NCBI RefSeq assembly: GCF_025562715.2
Contig: NZ_JAPFCC010000001.1
Coordinates: 4,454,501 to 4,518,500, forward strand
Reading direction: 5' to 3'
DNA: 64,000 bases
DNA from: Endozoicomonas gorgoniicola
GTDB lineage: Bacteria > Pseudomonadota > Gammaproteobacteria > Pseudomonadales > Endozoicomonadaceae
In this document: piece by piece, positions 9,498 through 17,479 of the stretch
Numbering within the stretch: position 1 is the first letter of the stretch
How the letters are laid out: the number at the start of each line of letters is the position of its first letter
Position numbers and translations under genes: made by a program
The notes under the pieces: generated by a model
Told to the model about the DNA's origin: nothing
The model's input: only the letters and a program-made list of their open reading frames with translations
The model's database searches: none

Positions 9498-11291
9498 ATG
9501 GCTGTAATAATAAGGTGTATAACATTGAAATCAGCTAAACCTCCCTTTTTTATTCACACGATAAACTGCCTGTTCTTTCTCACTGCCATTGTCTTTCTGG
9601 AAAAGAGTTATGCCTTAACCAGAATATCCATTCTTCCCGGGATAGAGACAACAGTGTTTGATTCAAACAATAAAGGTGCGCTTAAAACGCTGCATCGGCA
9701 TAAAGCCAGCGATAGCCCTGATGAGTTTCTTTCCATTCCCGGCGAATTAACAGTATCAACCCGGTTCGATGGTAATGCTCTACCCAATGCTGAAGCTTAT
9801 TTCACGGGATGTTTTAAATCACTACAAAATAACAGTACCCATCAATTGCCACTGAACCTGAGGTTTTATAACGATCAAACAGGTGCTGCACCGGCAGAAC
9901 CAAGGCCGGTGAAAACAAAAAAAAACCAGCGTTTAGTGTCCTTTACTATGACGCCTGACATGAACGACATACAGGCGACTTATGATAACTTTCACTGGAG
10001 ATTTGACCCTGGTTGCTCCTCGCTCAGCGCAGGCACAAACTCTGTTACCGTGACCATTAAAGAGGCAAAAAACCTTTCGATAACATTATCGAATGGAACT
10101 TTATTGGCCAAGGTTATCGCTCCTCCCAACAAACCGTCTGAGCTATACGCATCGGGCAGCAGCCCCGGCTATGACGGCAAAAACGATTTTCCCAAAAGAC
10201 CCGGGGATAGTTTGCTCGTCAAGCCTTTCTATGAATTTATTCTTAAATTGAAGTCTGAATGGTTTGCTTTACCGAACAAAAGCAGTCTAGAAGTCATAAC
10301 CGAACATTTCCGCTTAATCGTCTGGACAAACAGCTGGCAATCTACGGAAATAAACATCCCCTCTTCACTCTGGCACGCCATGGTGTCGCGGGGACATCAT
10401 TTGCAACCTGAATTAATACGTGCTTTCAGCATGAATCCCGATAATCCGTGGGAGACTTATCATAATTATTGTACTGGCTTCCTGACAGAACATTTTGATT
10501 CAGAATTTGTCCACAGCCATGAACCGTTAAGCACTGACCTTAAGTCACTCCATAATGACCAGATGACCGGGGTGGAACCATTAAGCCTGACGTTATTTCC
10601 CGCCTATATACCCGGATCAGTTGAGTGCCCAAACAGGGGGCCAGCGGCCACCGGTGGCGTTAACCAAAGTTATGTTGTATCCAGGCCTTCAAATAATAAT
10701 GCCAGTGGAAACAGTGAAAGCGGAACCCGTTCCTACTGCTGGAGGAGTGGTGCAGGAAACTCTGGTGATGGCAATAATGGCGGTGAACCCACGGTAAACA
10801 GGTGCCATGGCGCGTCAGGTTGTCCCAACCAGCCGCTGGTTGGAACTAACCTGTGTCAGAACTGCCGGGATACACTCCCTAATTATGAGGAATCCCAGAG
10901 AGTTTACGAGCAGAGAGGAAGACAGCCCGTTCAGGATATAGCCCGGGCGGAAGCTTTGTCAGAAGAGTTCCCCGGATCGCAAATAACCTTGTCTGAAAAA
11001 ATTAAAGGCACCAGAGAATTTATGCGGTGGGCTAGGGTTATAAGCCCTCACTGGGAGGAAGTCACACGTCATACTGACAAGTTTAAGAATTATGAAATAG
11101 AAATTATCCGATCAACTATACATAATCCGCTAATGAGGGCAGATCAAATGTTGAACGATTTAAAATCCAGACTGGGCACATTCGGAGACCTTGTAAAGGC
11201 AATGGAGTTGACAAGACCCAGTCTTAAGCGAGATGAGATGAATGACTGGGAGAGATTGATAGAAACGATAAAAGCATTCGCCATTTATTGA
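9498..11291 (+). CDS. Secreted protein with an A20-like Cys4 motif
   Basis: A 597-residue protein of unknown function. The N-terminus has a basic start, then a hydrophobic stretch (INCLFFLTAIVFL) and a possible cleavage site after SYA, so export is likely. Residues about 45-380 look like a beta-rich domain. A Ser/Gly/Asn linker follows, then a compact Cys motif C436-x5-C442-x10-C453-x2-C456, read as CHGASGC and LCQNC, and then a helical tail. The Cys spacing resembles the A20 ubiquitin-binding zinc finger (C-x3/4-C-x11-C-x2-C), but the aromatic residues typical of A20 fingers are missing, so the match is tentative. The ATG at 9498 has a poor ribosome site; a TTG at 9528 preceded by AAGGTG is an alternative. 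It lies 38 bp after purK but is functionally unrelated. Confidence 0.75.
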   Translation: MAVIIRCITLKSAKPPFFIHTINCLFFLTAIVFLEKSYALTRISILPGIETTVFDSNNKGALKTLHRHKASDSPDEFLSIPGELTVSTRFDGNALPNAEAYFTGCFKSLQNNSTHQLPLNLRFYNDQTGAAPAEPRPVKTKKNQRLVSFTMTPDMNDIQATYDNFHWRFDPGCSSLSAGTNSVTVTIKEAKNLSITLSNGTLLAKVIAPPNKPSELYASGSSPGYDGKNDFPKRPGDSLLVKPFYEFILKLKSEWFALPNKSSLEVITEHFRLIVWTNSWQSTEINIPSSLWHAMVSRGHHLQPELIRAFSMNPDNPWETYHNYCTGFLTEHFDSEFVHSHEPLSTDLKSLHNDQMTGVEPLSLTLFPAYIPGSVECPNRGPAATGGVNQSYVVSRPSNNNASGNSESGTRSYCWRSGAGNSGDGNNGGEPTVNRCHGASGCPNQPLVGTNLCQNCRDTLPNYEESQRVYEQRGRQPVQDIARAEALSEEFPGSQITLSEKIKGTREFMRWARVISPHWEEVTRHTDKFKNYEIEIIRSTIHNPLMRADQMLNDLKSRLGTFGDLVKAMELTRPSLKRDEMNDWERLIETIKAFAIY

Positions 11292-11295
11292 GAAC

Positions 11296-11325
11296 CGGTC
11301 ATTCCCACGAGAGTGGGAATGACCG
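11296..11325. repeat. 13-bp perfect palindrome with dRS3-like core
   Basis: CGGTCATTCCCAC, a 4-base loop, and its exact complement lie between two converging genes. The core ATTCCC-N8-GGGAAT is the pattern of the dRS3 element described in Neisseria and of related dispersed repeats in other proteobacteria. No T-tract follows on either strand, so a dispersed repeat or a factor-aided terminator fits better than a classical intrinsic terminator. Confidence 0.8.
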
Positions 11326-11339
11326 TAAAGCAAACCTCT

Positions 11340-12356
11340 CTAAGCCATATCCATTACAATACGACCAGTAATCTCGTTTTTCTCCATTTGATCAAAAATC
11401 TGGTTAATTTCGTCAAGGCTTCTGACCTCGATATTGGTTTTAACTTTTCCCTGGGCTCCAAAATCAAGGCACTCAGCCAGATCCCTTCGGGTTCCAACTA
11501 TGGAGCCAACAATAGTGACGCCGTTCAGAACGGTATCAAAAATGGGAATTGGCAGCTCATCAGGTGGCAGGCCAACCAGCACCATTGTCCCTCCTCTGCG
11601 GGTTGAGGCGTAGGCACTGTCAAAACCTGCTTTAGACACTGCAGTACAGATAGCAGCATGAACACCGGTATTGAGCAGACTCTGAATCTTTTCTTCCGGC
11701 TTTTCTTTCATAAAATCAATAAAATGATCGGCACCCAGATCCATACAAAGCTTCTCTACGTCGGCTCCGGTATCCACTGCGATCACATTCAGGCCCATGG
11801 CCTTGGCATATTGAATGGCCAGATGCCCCAGACCTCCGGCACCAACAATGGACACCCAGTCTCCGGGCTTGGTGTTGCTGACCTTCAGTGCTTTATAAGA
11901 GGTGACCCCTGCACAAAACAGCGGTGCGGCATCAATAAACGACAGACCGTCCGGAATTTCAACGACATAGCGGGCATCGGCAAGACAGTATTCGGCATAA
12001 CCTCCATTCACCATATATCCACCGTAGACGACATCCGGGCAAAGGGTTTCTTTGCCTTCCAGGCAGTAGTCACAGTATCCGCAGGCTGAATAGAGAAACG
12101 GAATACCCACACGACTGCCTTTTTTCAGGTGAGTCACCTGACTGCCCACTTCCGTGACAACGCCTACGCCTTCATGCCCGGGAATCAGCGGCATGGTAGG
12201 TTTTACCGGCCAGTCACCCTGGCAGGCATGAAGGTCTGTATGGCAGACTCCACATGCCTTGATATTAACCAGAATATTATTAGGACCGACTTCGGGTACA
12301 GGTACATCTTCAATTTTTAACGGTTCTTTGAAGTTATGCGCAACGGCGGCTTTCAT
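11340..12356 (-). CDS. adhP: Zinc-dependent alcohol dehydrogenase, AdhP type
   Basis: A 338-residue medium-chain dehydrogenase that oxidises short alcohols or reduces aldehydes with NAD(H). Visible are the catalytic zinc site GVCHTD and GHEGVG, the four-Cys structural zinc loop CGYCDYCLEGKETLC (about 90-105), and the Rossmann motif VGAGGLGHLAIQYAKAMG (about 165-182). It is the third gene of a minus-strand run frmA-fghA-adhP; the 80-bp gap before it may hold a promoter. Its position suggests it helps clear aldehydes or feeds alcohols into the pathway. The symbol reflects the family; the substrate is not proven. Confidence 0.9.
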   Translation of the reverse strand: MKAAVAHNFKEPLKIEDVPVPEVGPNNILVNIKACGVCHTDLHACQGDWPVKPTMPLIPGHEGVGVVTEVGSQVTHLKKGSRVGIPFLYSACGYCDYCLEGKETLCPDVVYGGYMVNGGYAEYCLADARYVVEIPDGLSFIDAAPLFCAGVTSYKALKVSNTKPGDWVSIVGAGGLGHLAIQYAKAMGLNVIAVDTGADVEKLCMDLGADHFIDFMKEKPEEKIQSLLNTGVHAAICTAVSKAGFDSAYASTRRGGTMVLVGLPPDELPIPIFDTVLNGVTIVGSIVGTRRDLAECLDFGAQGKVKTNIEVRSLDEINQIFDQMEKNEITGRIVMDMA

Positions 12357-12436
12357 GACGAGTTTCCTCTGTGTCCAGTTGACCAGCCGTGGTTTGAAAA
12401 CTGATCAACAGCAATCGTGAAAAAAACAGACAGGCA

Positions 12437-13270
12437 TCAACCTGTGAGTTTGCGTGCGTGAAATTCAAGATGGTTATCGATAAAGCTGGATATGAAATAG
12501 TAACTGTGGTCATAGCCAGCCCTCAGATTCAGCGTTAAGGGGACATTAGCTTTAGCACAGGCTGCTTTGAAATGATCAGGCTGCAGCTGCTCTTCAAGGA
12601 ATGAGTCACTGCTGCCCTGGTCGATAAGAATTGGGTCACTGACCTTAGACTGCTGCACCAACAGGGTTGCATCGTAGTTGTCCCACTGGCTTTTATCGTC
12701 GCCCAGATAGTTCTGAAAGGCTTTTTGTCCCCAGGGAACGACCGTGGGATGAACAATAGGGGAGAACGCTGATACTGAAGTATAGGCTCCGGGGTTTCGC
12801 AGGAAGATCACCAGCGCCCCATGTCCACCCATTGAATGCCCACTGATGGCTTTCTTTCCAGAGACTGCAAAAGAGCCTTCAATCAGCGCTGGCAACTCTT
12901 CGACGACATAACTGTACATCCGGTAATGATCAGACCAGGGAGACTGAGTAGCATCAACATAAAAGCCTGCTCCGGAGCCAAAGTCGTAGCTGTCGTGTTC
13001 GCCAGGCAGATCCAGCCCCCGGGGGCTGGTATCCGGGCAGACTATCGCCAGCCCCAGTTGGGCTGCCATTTTGAATGCACCGGCTTTCTGGGTGAAATTT
13101 TCATCAGTACAGGTTAATCCCGAAAGCCAGTAAATGACAGGAACCGGATGATTTTTAGCCTGTGGTGGGAGGTAAATGGCAAACACCATGTCTGTCGAAG
13201 TAGACGACGATGAATGTTGATATCGATGCAGATCGCCTTCGAAGACTCTCGTGACAGATAACTGTTCCAT
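12437..13270 (-). CDS. fghA: S-formylglutathione hydrolase
   Basis: Esterase D family enzyme that hydrolyses S-formylglutathione to formate and glutathione, the second step of glutathione-dependent formaldehyde detoxification. The 277-residue alpha/beta hydrolase has the nucleophile elbow GHSMGGHGAL (about 147-156), the family marker YWLSGLTCTDENF (about 46-58), and the C-terminal catalytic His in AGYDHSYYF (about 255-263). It starts 13 bp after frmA and is almost certainly co-transcribed with it. Also called frmB in E. coli. Confidence 0.96.
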   Translation of the reverse strand: MEQLSVTRVFEGDLHRYQHSSSSTSTDMVFAIYLPPQAKNHPVPVIYWLSGLTCTDENFTQKAGAFKMAAQLGLAIVCPDTSPRGLDLPGEHDSYDFGSGAGFYVDATQSPWSDHYRMYSYVVEELPALIEGSFAVSGKKAISGHSMGGHGALVIFLRNPGAYTSVSAFSPIVHPTVVPWGQKAFQNYLGDDKSQWDNYDATLLVQQSKVSDPILIDQGSSDSFLEEQLQPDHFKAACAKANVPLTLNLRAGYDHSYYFISSFIDNHLEFHARKLTG

Positions 13271-13283
13271 TGTCTGATCCCTG

Positions 13284-14390
13284 TTAGTAAAGAATCACGG
13301 TGCGGATACTTTTACCCTCATGCATCAGGTGGAATGCATCGTTTATTCTGTCCAGCGGCATGGTGTGGGTAATCAGTGGATCAATGTCGATCTTGTTCTG
13401 CATATACCAGTCAACAATTTTAGGAACATCGGTGCGCCCACGGGCTCCACCAAAGGCACTGCCTTTCCAGCTGCGGCCAGTGACCAGCTGGAATGGACGT
13501 GTTGAAATTTCCTGACCTGATCCGGCTACCCCAATGACGTAAGACTCTCCCCAGCCCTTATGGCAGCACTCAAGTGCCTGACGCATGACATGAACATTAC
13601 CAATACATTCAAAGCTGTAATCCACACCCCCACCGGTGAGGTCGACGATAGCATCGACAATATCGTCAACGTCTTTCGGGTTCAGGAAGTCAGTCATGCC
13701 AAAGTCTTTGGCCATAGGAACCTTGTCAGGGTTCAGGTCAATACCAATGATTTTGTCAGCGCCGACCATCCGGGCTCCCTGAATCACATTCAGCCCAATG
13801 CCGCCCAGACCAAACACTGCAACGGTACTGCCCGGCTCAACCTTGGCATCAAATACTACAGCCCCCAGCCCGGTGGTGACACCGCAACCGATATAGCAGA
13901 CCTTGTCAAAAGGCGCTTCCGGGTCAATTTTTGCCAGTGCTATTTCAGGCAGAACGGTAAAGTTAGAAAACGTTGAACAACCCATGTAGTGCAAGAGTGG
14001 TTTTCCATCAAGAGAAAAACGACTGGTGCCGTCAGGCATAAGGCCTCGCCCCTGAGTCGCGCGAATTGACTGACAAAGGTTGGTTTTAGGGTTCAGGCAG
14101 AAATCACATGTCCGACATTCTGGTGTGTAAAGTGGAATAACATGGTCACCTTTTTTCAGTGAGGTGACACCCTTGCCGACATCGACCACAATGCCCGCAC
14201 CTTCATGACCAAGAATGACCGGAAATTCCCCTTCCGGATCATCGCCTGATAATGTGAATGAATCAGTATGGCATACGCCTGTTGCTTTCAGCTCTACCAG
14301 AACTTCTCCATCTTGTGGATCCTGTAAATCAACATCATGAATTTCTAGTGGCTTGCCTGCGGCAAAGGCGACAGCTGCACGAGTTTTCAT
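13284..14390 (-). CDS. frmA: S-(hydroxymethyl)glutathione dehydrogenase, class III ADH
   Basis: The 368-residue class III alcohol dehydrogenase oxidises S-hydroxymethylglutathione to S-formylglutathione using NAD+ and can also reduce S-nitrosoglutathione. Evidence: catalytic zinc motif ATGVCHTD and GHEGAG, structural zinc Cys loop ECRTCDFCLNPKTNLC, and the class III signature region FGLGGIGLNVIQGARMVGA. A strong AAGGAG ribosome site precedes the ATG. It is the first gene of the operon; no FrmR or MerR-type regulator gene is adjacent. Also known as adhC. Confidence 0.97.
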   Translation of the reverse strand: MKTRAAVAFAAGKPLEIHDVDLQDPQDGEVLVELKATGVCHTDSFTLSGDDPEGEFPVILGHEGAGIVVDVGKGVTSLKKGDHVIPLYTPECRTCDFCLNPKTNLCQSIRATQGRGLMPDGTSRFSLDGKPLLHYMGCSTFSNFTVLPEIALAKIDPEAPFDKVCYIGCGVTTGLGAVVFDAKVEPGSTVAVFGLGGIGLNVIQGARMVGADKIIGIDLNPDKVPMAKDFGMTDFLNPKDVDDIVDAIVDLTGGGVDYSFECIGNVHVMRQALECCHKGWGESYVIGVAGSGQEISTRPFQLVTGRSWKGSAFGGARGRTDVPKIVDWYMQNKIDIDPLITHTMPLDRINDAFHLMHEGKSIRTVILY

Positions 14391-14901
14391 CTTGGATCGC
14401 TCCTTAGTAGAAACCCGTCCAAGTATAGATGGTGTTTTATATGATACGCTGTTTATTACTAATGAAAGCAGTTCTGGATAGTGTGCATCTTCCGTCGTTT
14501 AAATCCCGGACGGCTGGCTGCAGGTTGAAGCATTCATTTTTTTTATTGAGAGAACGTCATTTATCGCAATAACTGCAGGATTTTTCAGTGGGCAGACTCA
14601 CGTATGTGTCAGCATATTTTGCAGCTATTTCTGGTATAGAGAAACACCTCTTTCGATAATTACCTACCTTTCTCATTTGAGAATAATTATTGTTAAGCTT
14701 GAGATGACGCAGCTTCCGGCTTTAACTCACAAATGAAATGCCTTTTATAACAACATTTTCAGGGGATTCGCCGGACAATCTACTTACTTGACAGTTAACA
14801 GCCCAAATTAAAAAATCACTGCTATTAAAACGATTTCCCTCCCGATACTTGGGGGAATTTACAGATTTATTGTTAATTTATTGTTAAAAGGCTGGTATGC
14901 A
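14391..14901. other. 511-bp divergent regulatory region, frmA / fur
   Basis: Long AT-rich spacer between divergent frmA and fur. It holds a candidate Fur box (14678-14692) and a TTGACA hexamer at 14788-14793 without a good -10 at normal spacing. I see no open reading frame with a ribosome site. Confidence 0.6.
14678..14692 (+). promoter_or_regulatory. Candidate Fur box upstream of fur
   Basis: TGAGAATAATTATTG matches the 7-1-7 Fur box core TGATAAT-N-ATTATCA at 11 of 14 half-site positions. It lies about 210 bp upstream of the fur start, consistent with autoregulation or control of the divergent frmA operon. Confidence 0.55.
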
Positions 14902-15312
14902 GTGAGTAGTCAGACGTTAAAAAAAGCAGGACTCAAGGTCACACTTCCCCGACTAAAAGTACTGGAAGCAATGGAGTCATTGGTTGGAACCCATGTCAGT
15001 GCAGAAGATGTGTATAAACTGTTGCTGGAAACAAAGACGGATATTGGTCTGGCTACTATTTACCGCATTCTGAATCAGTTTGAAGAAGTGGGGTTATTAA
15101 CCCGCCACCATTTTGATGGTGCTGTCGCCCGGTTTGAGCTGAAGTCTTCCTCACATCACGACCATATGATCTGCGCTGACAGTGGCGAAATTATTGAGTT
15201 TATTGATCCGGTCATTGAAGCAAGACAAAAAGAGATCGCCAGAGAAAAAGGCTATGAGTTACTAGGTCATAGTCTTATATTGCGTGTTAAGTCAGCAGAA
15301 AAAAGCGCTTAA
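14902..15312 (+). CDS. fur: Ferric uptake regulator Fur, Pseudomonas type
   Basis: Fe(II)-dependent global repressor of iron uptake. The KKAGLKVTLPRLKVLEAM start, the winged helix with LATIYRILNQFEEVGL, and the metal site HHDHMICADSGEIIEF are diagnostic. I chose GTG 14902 (136 residues) because the conserved family sequence starts just after it; a TTG at 14881 would add seven residues unlike Fur. The E. coli structural zinc Cys pair CxxC is CADS here, and the C-terminal Cys pair is absent, as in Pseudomonas Fur, so this protein probably lacks the Cys4 zinc. A candidate Fur box lies upstream. Confidence 0.94.
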   Translation: MSSQTLKKAGLKVTLPRLKVLEAMESLVGTHVSAEDVYKLLLETKTDIGLATIYRILNQFEEVGLLTRHHFDGAVARFELKSSSHHDHMICADSGEIIEFIDPVIEARQKEIAREKGYELLGHSLILRVKSAEKSA

Positions 15313-15358
15313 AAAATCTGTCTGGCATAAAAATATCAGTAGTCGCATAAAGAATAAA

Positions 15359-15381
15359 AAGCCCGGAATTAATCCGGGCTT
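15359..15381 (-). terminator. Intrinsic terminator of the MATE gene
   Basis: A 9-bp perfect stem (AAGCCCGGA / TCCGGGCTT, 5-base loop) is followed on the minus strand by TTTTTATTCTTT. It lies 19 bp after the MATE stop and may also slow transcription from fur on the other strand. Confidence 0.85.
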
Positions 15382-15399
15382 AAAGTTAAACTATTCAGC

Positions 15400-16794
15400 T
15401 CAGGCAGTATGATGCTTTTGCTTGCCAGAATGCAGGTTAGTGGTTTGACCGTTTTTTGCCAGTCCAATCTTTTTCCATTCAGCTCGCATCATCAGAAGGA
15501 CAACCAGCGACAGGGCAATATTCGATAGCGGCACGGCCAGCCAGATACCTTTGATATCCAGATACATTGGCAGCACCAGCAGAAATGGTAGCTGTATCAG
15601 CATGTTTGCCATGGTAACGAAAGTGGCCTTGCGACCCAGTCCCAGAGACTGGAAAAAGACGCCTGCACTGAAAATCAAACCATCCAGAAACATCGCGGCC
15701 AGATGTAACCGCAGCCCCAGCTTGGCAGCATTGAAGAAGGCTGGATCATCACTGTTAAACAACAGGATAATCGGGTCCGCAAACAGGTTAACGACAATGA
15801 CTGCCAATACGCCGGAACCAACAGCTACCCAGAGCATTCGGCTTACAAACTGCTTCATCCGGGCAAAACGTTCAGCACCATAATTGTAACTGATCAGGGG
15901 TTGTGTACCCGCTGCAACACCTTCTGCAAACATGTAGTAAAGTGTGGCAATGTAGCCGACCACCGCAAATGCACCGACATTGACAGCGTCACTGTATTTC
16001 ATAAACAGATAGTTATGAATCGCTGTGATAAAGCTGAAATAAGAGTACATCAGCAGACTGGACAGCCCGATGGAGCAGGTGTTCAGTGACAGCTTGAATT
16101 CAAGAGTCAGATCCTTCAGGGACAGGCGAGTGTTCGCTTTGGCAGAAAAGAAATAGGTCAGCCCCAGAATCACCACCACCAGCTGGGAAACGGTAGTACC
16201 CAGTGCGGCACCTGCCAGACCCATTTGCAGATAGACAATAAAGACAGCGTTAAGAATAACGTTGGCAACAGCGCCTACCACAATCAGCCAGGTGGCGATG
16301 GTAGGCGCATTGTCATTTCGTACCATAAACGGCAATGCCATACTGCCCATTACAAATGGTGAAGCGTAAACCACAATTCTGAGGTAATTACTGGCATGCT
16401 CAAAAGCGAGACCACTGGCATCCTGTAACGCCAGCAACCAGTGTTCGGTCAGGAGCAACAGGAGGGACCCCATCAGACCCAGAAGCACCAGCAATGTCAG
16501 GCCATTTCCCAGTGCGCGCCTGGCCCGGTGCAGCTTTTTTTCGCCTCTGGCCATTGAGCTGATAGCGCCGGAGCCAACTCCGACCATCATCCCCAGTCCA
16601 TACAGTGTACCTATGATCGGCCAGGCCAGATTAATTCCCGCCAGACCTTCTGCACCGATATAACGACCGATAAAAATGCCATCAATGACCTGATACAGGC
16701 CACTGACCAGCATGGCTCCAACAGTTGGCAGAACATAGTTCCAGAACTGTCGGTTAACACTTGGCATTCGTTTTTGTTCCTTTGTAGTGGACAT
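15400..16794 (-). CDS. MATE family multidrug efflux pump
   Basis: A 464-residue inner-membrane protein with about 12 hydrophobic segments in two similar halves, the layout of multi-antimicrobial extrusion (MATE) transporters that export cationic drugs in exchange for Na+ or H+. Family-like stretches are GLYQVIDGIFIGRYIGAEGLAG near residues 32-53 and EGVAAGTQPLISYNYGA near 285-301. The short His/Lys-rich tail is unusual but not informative. It lies 82 bp downstream of a MarR-type regulator on the same strand, and that gap holds a copy of the candidate operator, so drug-inducible derepression is likely. Confidence 0.93.
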   Translation of the reverse strand: MSTTKEQKRMPSVNRQFWNYVLPTVGAMLVSGLYQVIDGIFIGRYIGAEGLAGINLAWPIIGTLYGLGMMVGVGSGAISSMARGEKKLHRARRALGNGLTLLVLLGLMGSLLLLLTEHWLLALQDASGLAFEHASNYLRIVVYASPFVMGSMALPFMVRNDNAPTIATWLIVVGAVANVILNAVFIVYLQMGLAGAALGTTVSQLVVVILGLTYFFSAKANTRLSLKDLTLEFKLSLNTCSIGLSSLLMYSYFSFITAIHNYLFMKYSDAVNVGAFAVVGYIATLYYMFAEGVAAGTQPLISYNYGAERFARMKQFVSRMLWVAVGSGVLAVIVVNLFADPIILLFNSDDPAFFNAAKLGLRLHLAAMFLDGLIFSAGVFFQSLGLGRKATFVTMANMLIQLPFLLVLPMYLDIKGIWLAVPLSNIALSLVVLLMMRAEWKKIGLAKNGQTTNLHSGKQKHHTA

Positions 16795-16810
16795 TGTGTT
16801 CTCAATATTG

Positions 16811-16827
16811 GTTAGAAGTGCTAACTA
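16811..16827. promoter_or_regulatory. Candidate MarR operator before the MATE gene
   Basis: GTTAGAAGTGCTAACTA contains the perfect inverted repeat GTTAG-N5-CTAAC. A copy matching at 14 of 17 positions lies upstream of the marR gene at 17396-17412. Confidence 0.7.
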
Positions 16828-16876
16828 AAAGGTAAAAAATTCACCTGCAATATCATCGCCAGGCTTTTATTAATAT

Positions 16877-17383
16877 TTACTCGTCACTGATCTGGCTCTG
16901 GGCAGTTTTAGAGCTCTGGGCAGTTTTAGAACTCTGGGCAGTTTTAGAGCTCTGGGCAGTTTTAGAGCTCTGGGCAGTTTTGGCTGCCACCTTGCCTAGC
17001 AGTTGTTTTAGCTGCTTCTGGTCTTTTGCTGACAGGTTTTGCAAAAGGTTTGAAATCAACTCTTCGTAAAAAATACGATCACTGTCTACCAGTTTTTGCC
17101 CTTGTTGACTTAAGGTGACATGGACTGCCCGCCCGTCTTCAGGGCATGGCTGTCGTTTAACCAGCTTTTTTCTTTCCAGCCTTGCGACCATATTGCTGGC
17201 CGTCGGCTTGCTGACATGCATGAGCTCAGCCAGTTCAGACAGGCGCATCATGTCGGACTCTTCCAGAGTTTTCAGATAGTCGTATTCCGTATAGCTCAGA
17301 CTATTGACTCCAGGGCCGGGTTGTTCACGCCAGCAGCGACTGATATAGCGCTCTATGATCATTAAGGATTGTTCAACTTTCAT
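16877..17383 (-). CDS. MarR family transcriptional regulator
   Basis: A 168-residue winged-helix repressor: dimerisation helices at both ends, recognition helix around SELAELMHVSKPTASNMVARLE (about 43-64), and the wing LVKRQPCPEDGRAVHVTLSQQG (about 71-92). It probably represses itself and the downstream MATE pump through the shared 17-bp motif. The C-terminus carries five TAQSSK-type hexapeptides, encoded by an 18-nt tandem repeat; typical MarR proteins end before this tail, so it is a repeat-driven extension that probably does not affect DNA binding. Confidence 0.93.
   Translation of the reverse strand: MKVEQSLMIIERYISRCWREQPGPGVNSLSYTEYDYLKTLEESDMMRLSELAELMHVSKPTASNMVARLERKKLVKRQPCPEDGRAVHVTLSQQGQKLVDSDRIFYEELISNLLQNLSAKDQKQLKQLLGKVAAKTAQSSKTAQSSKTAQSSKTAQSSKTAQSQISDE
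16894..16982. repeat. Five 18-nt tandem units inside the marR gene
   Basis: CTCTGGGCAGTTTTAGAG-type units repeat five times with one substitution in one copy, encoding TAQSSK hexapeptides at the C-terminus of the MarR protein. Confidence 0.95.
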
Positions 17384-17395
17384 AGGCGGTATTTT

Positions 17396-17412
17396 ATTAG
17401 AAAGGCTAACTA
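17396..17412. promoter_or_regulatory. Candidate MarR operator before marR
   Basis: ATTAGAAAGGCTAACTA lies 13 bp upstream of the marR start codon and matches the motif in front of the MATE gene at 14 of 17 positions, as expected for an autoregulated repressor. Confidence 0.65.
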
Positions 17413-17479
17413 ATTTTCAAGACTTGGATACTGCGTACAAAGTAGCGCTGACCGTTATTGCTGTCAGCGCTTTTCGGAG

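Noticed and set aside
14881..14901. TTG start for Fur
   Set aside because: The added seven residues do not match Fur; GTG 14902 places the conserved start correctly.
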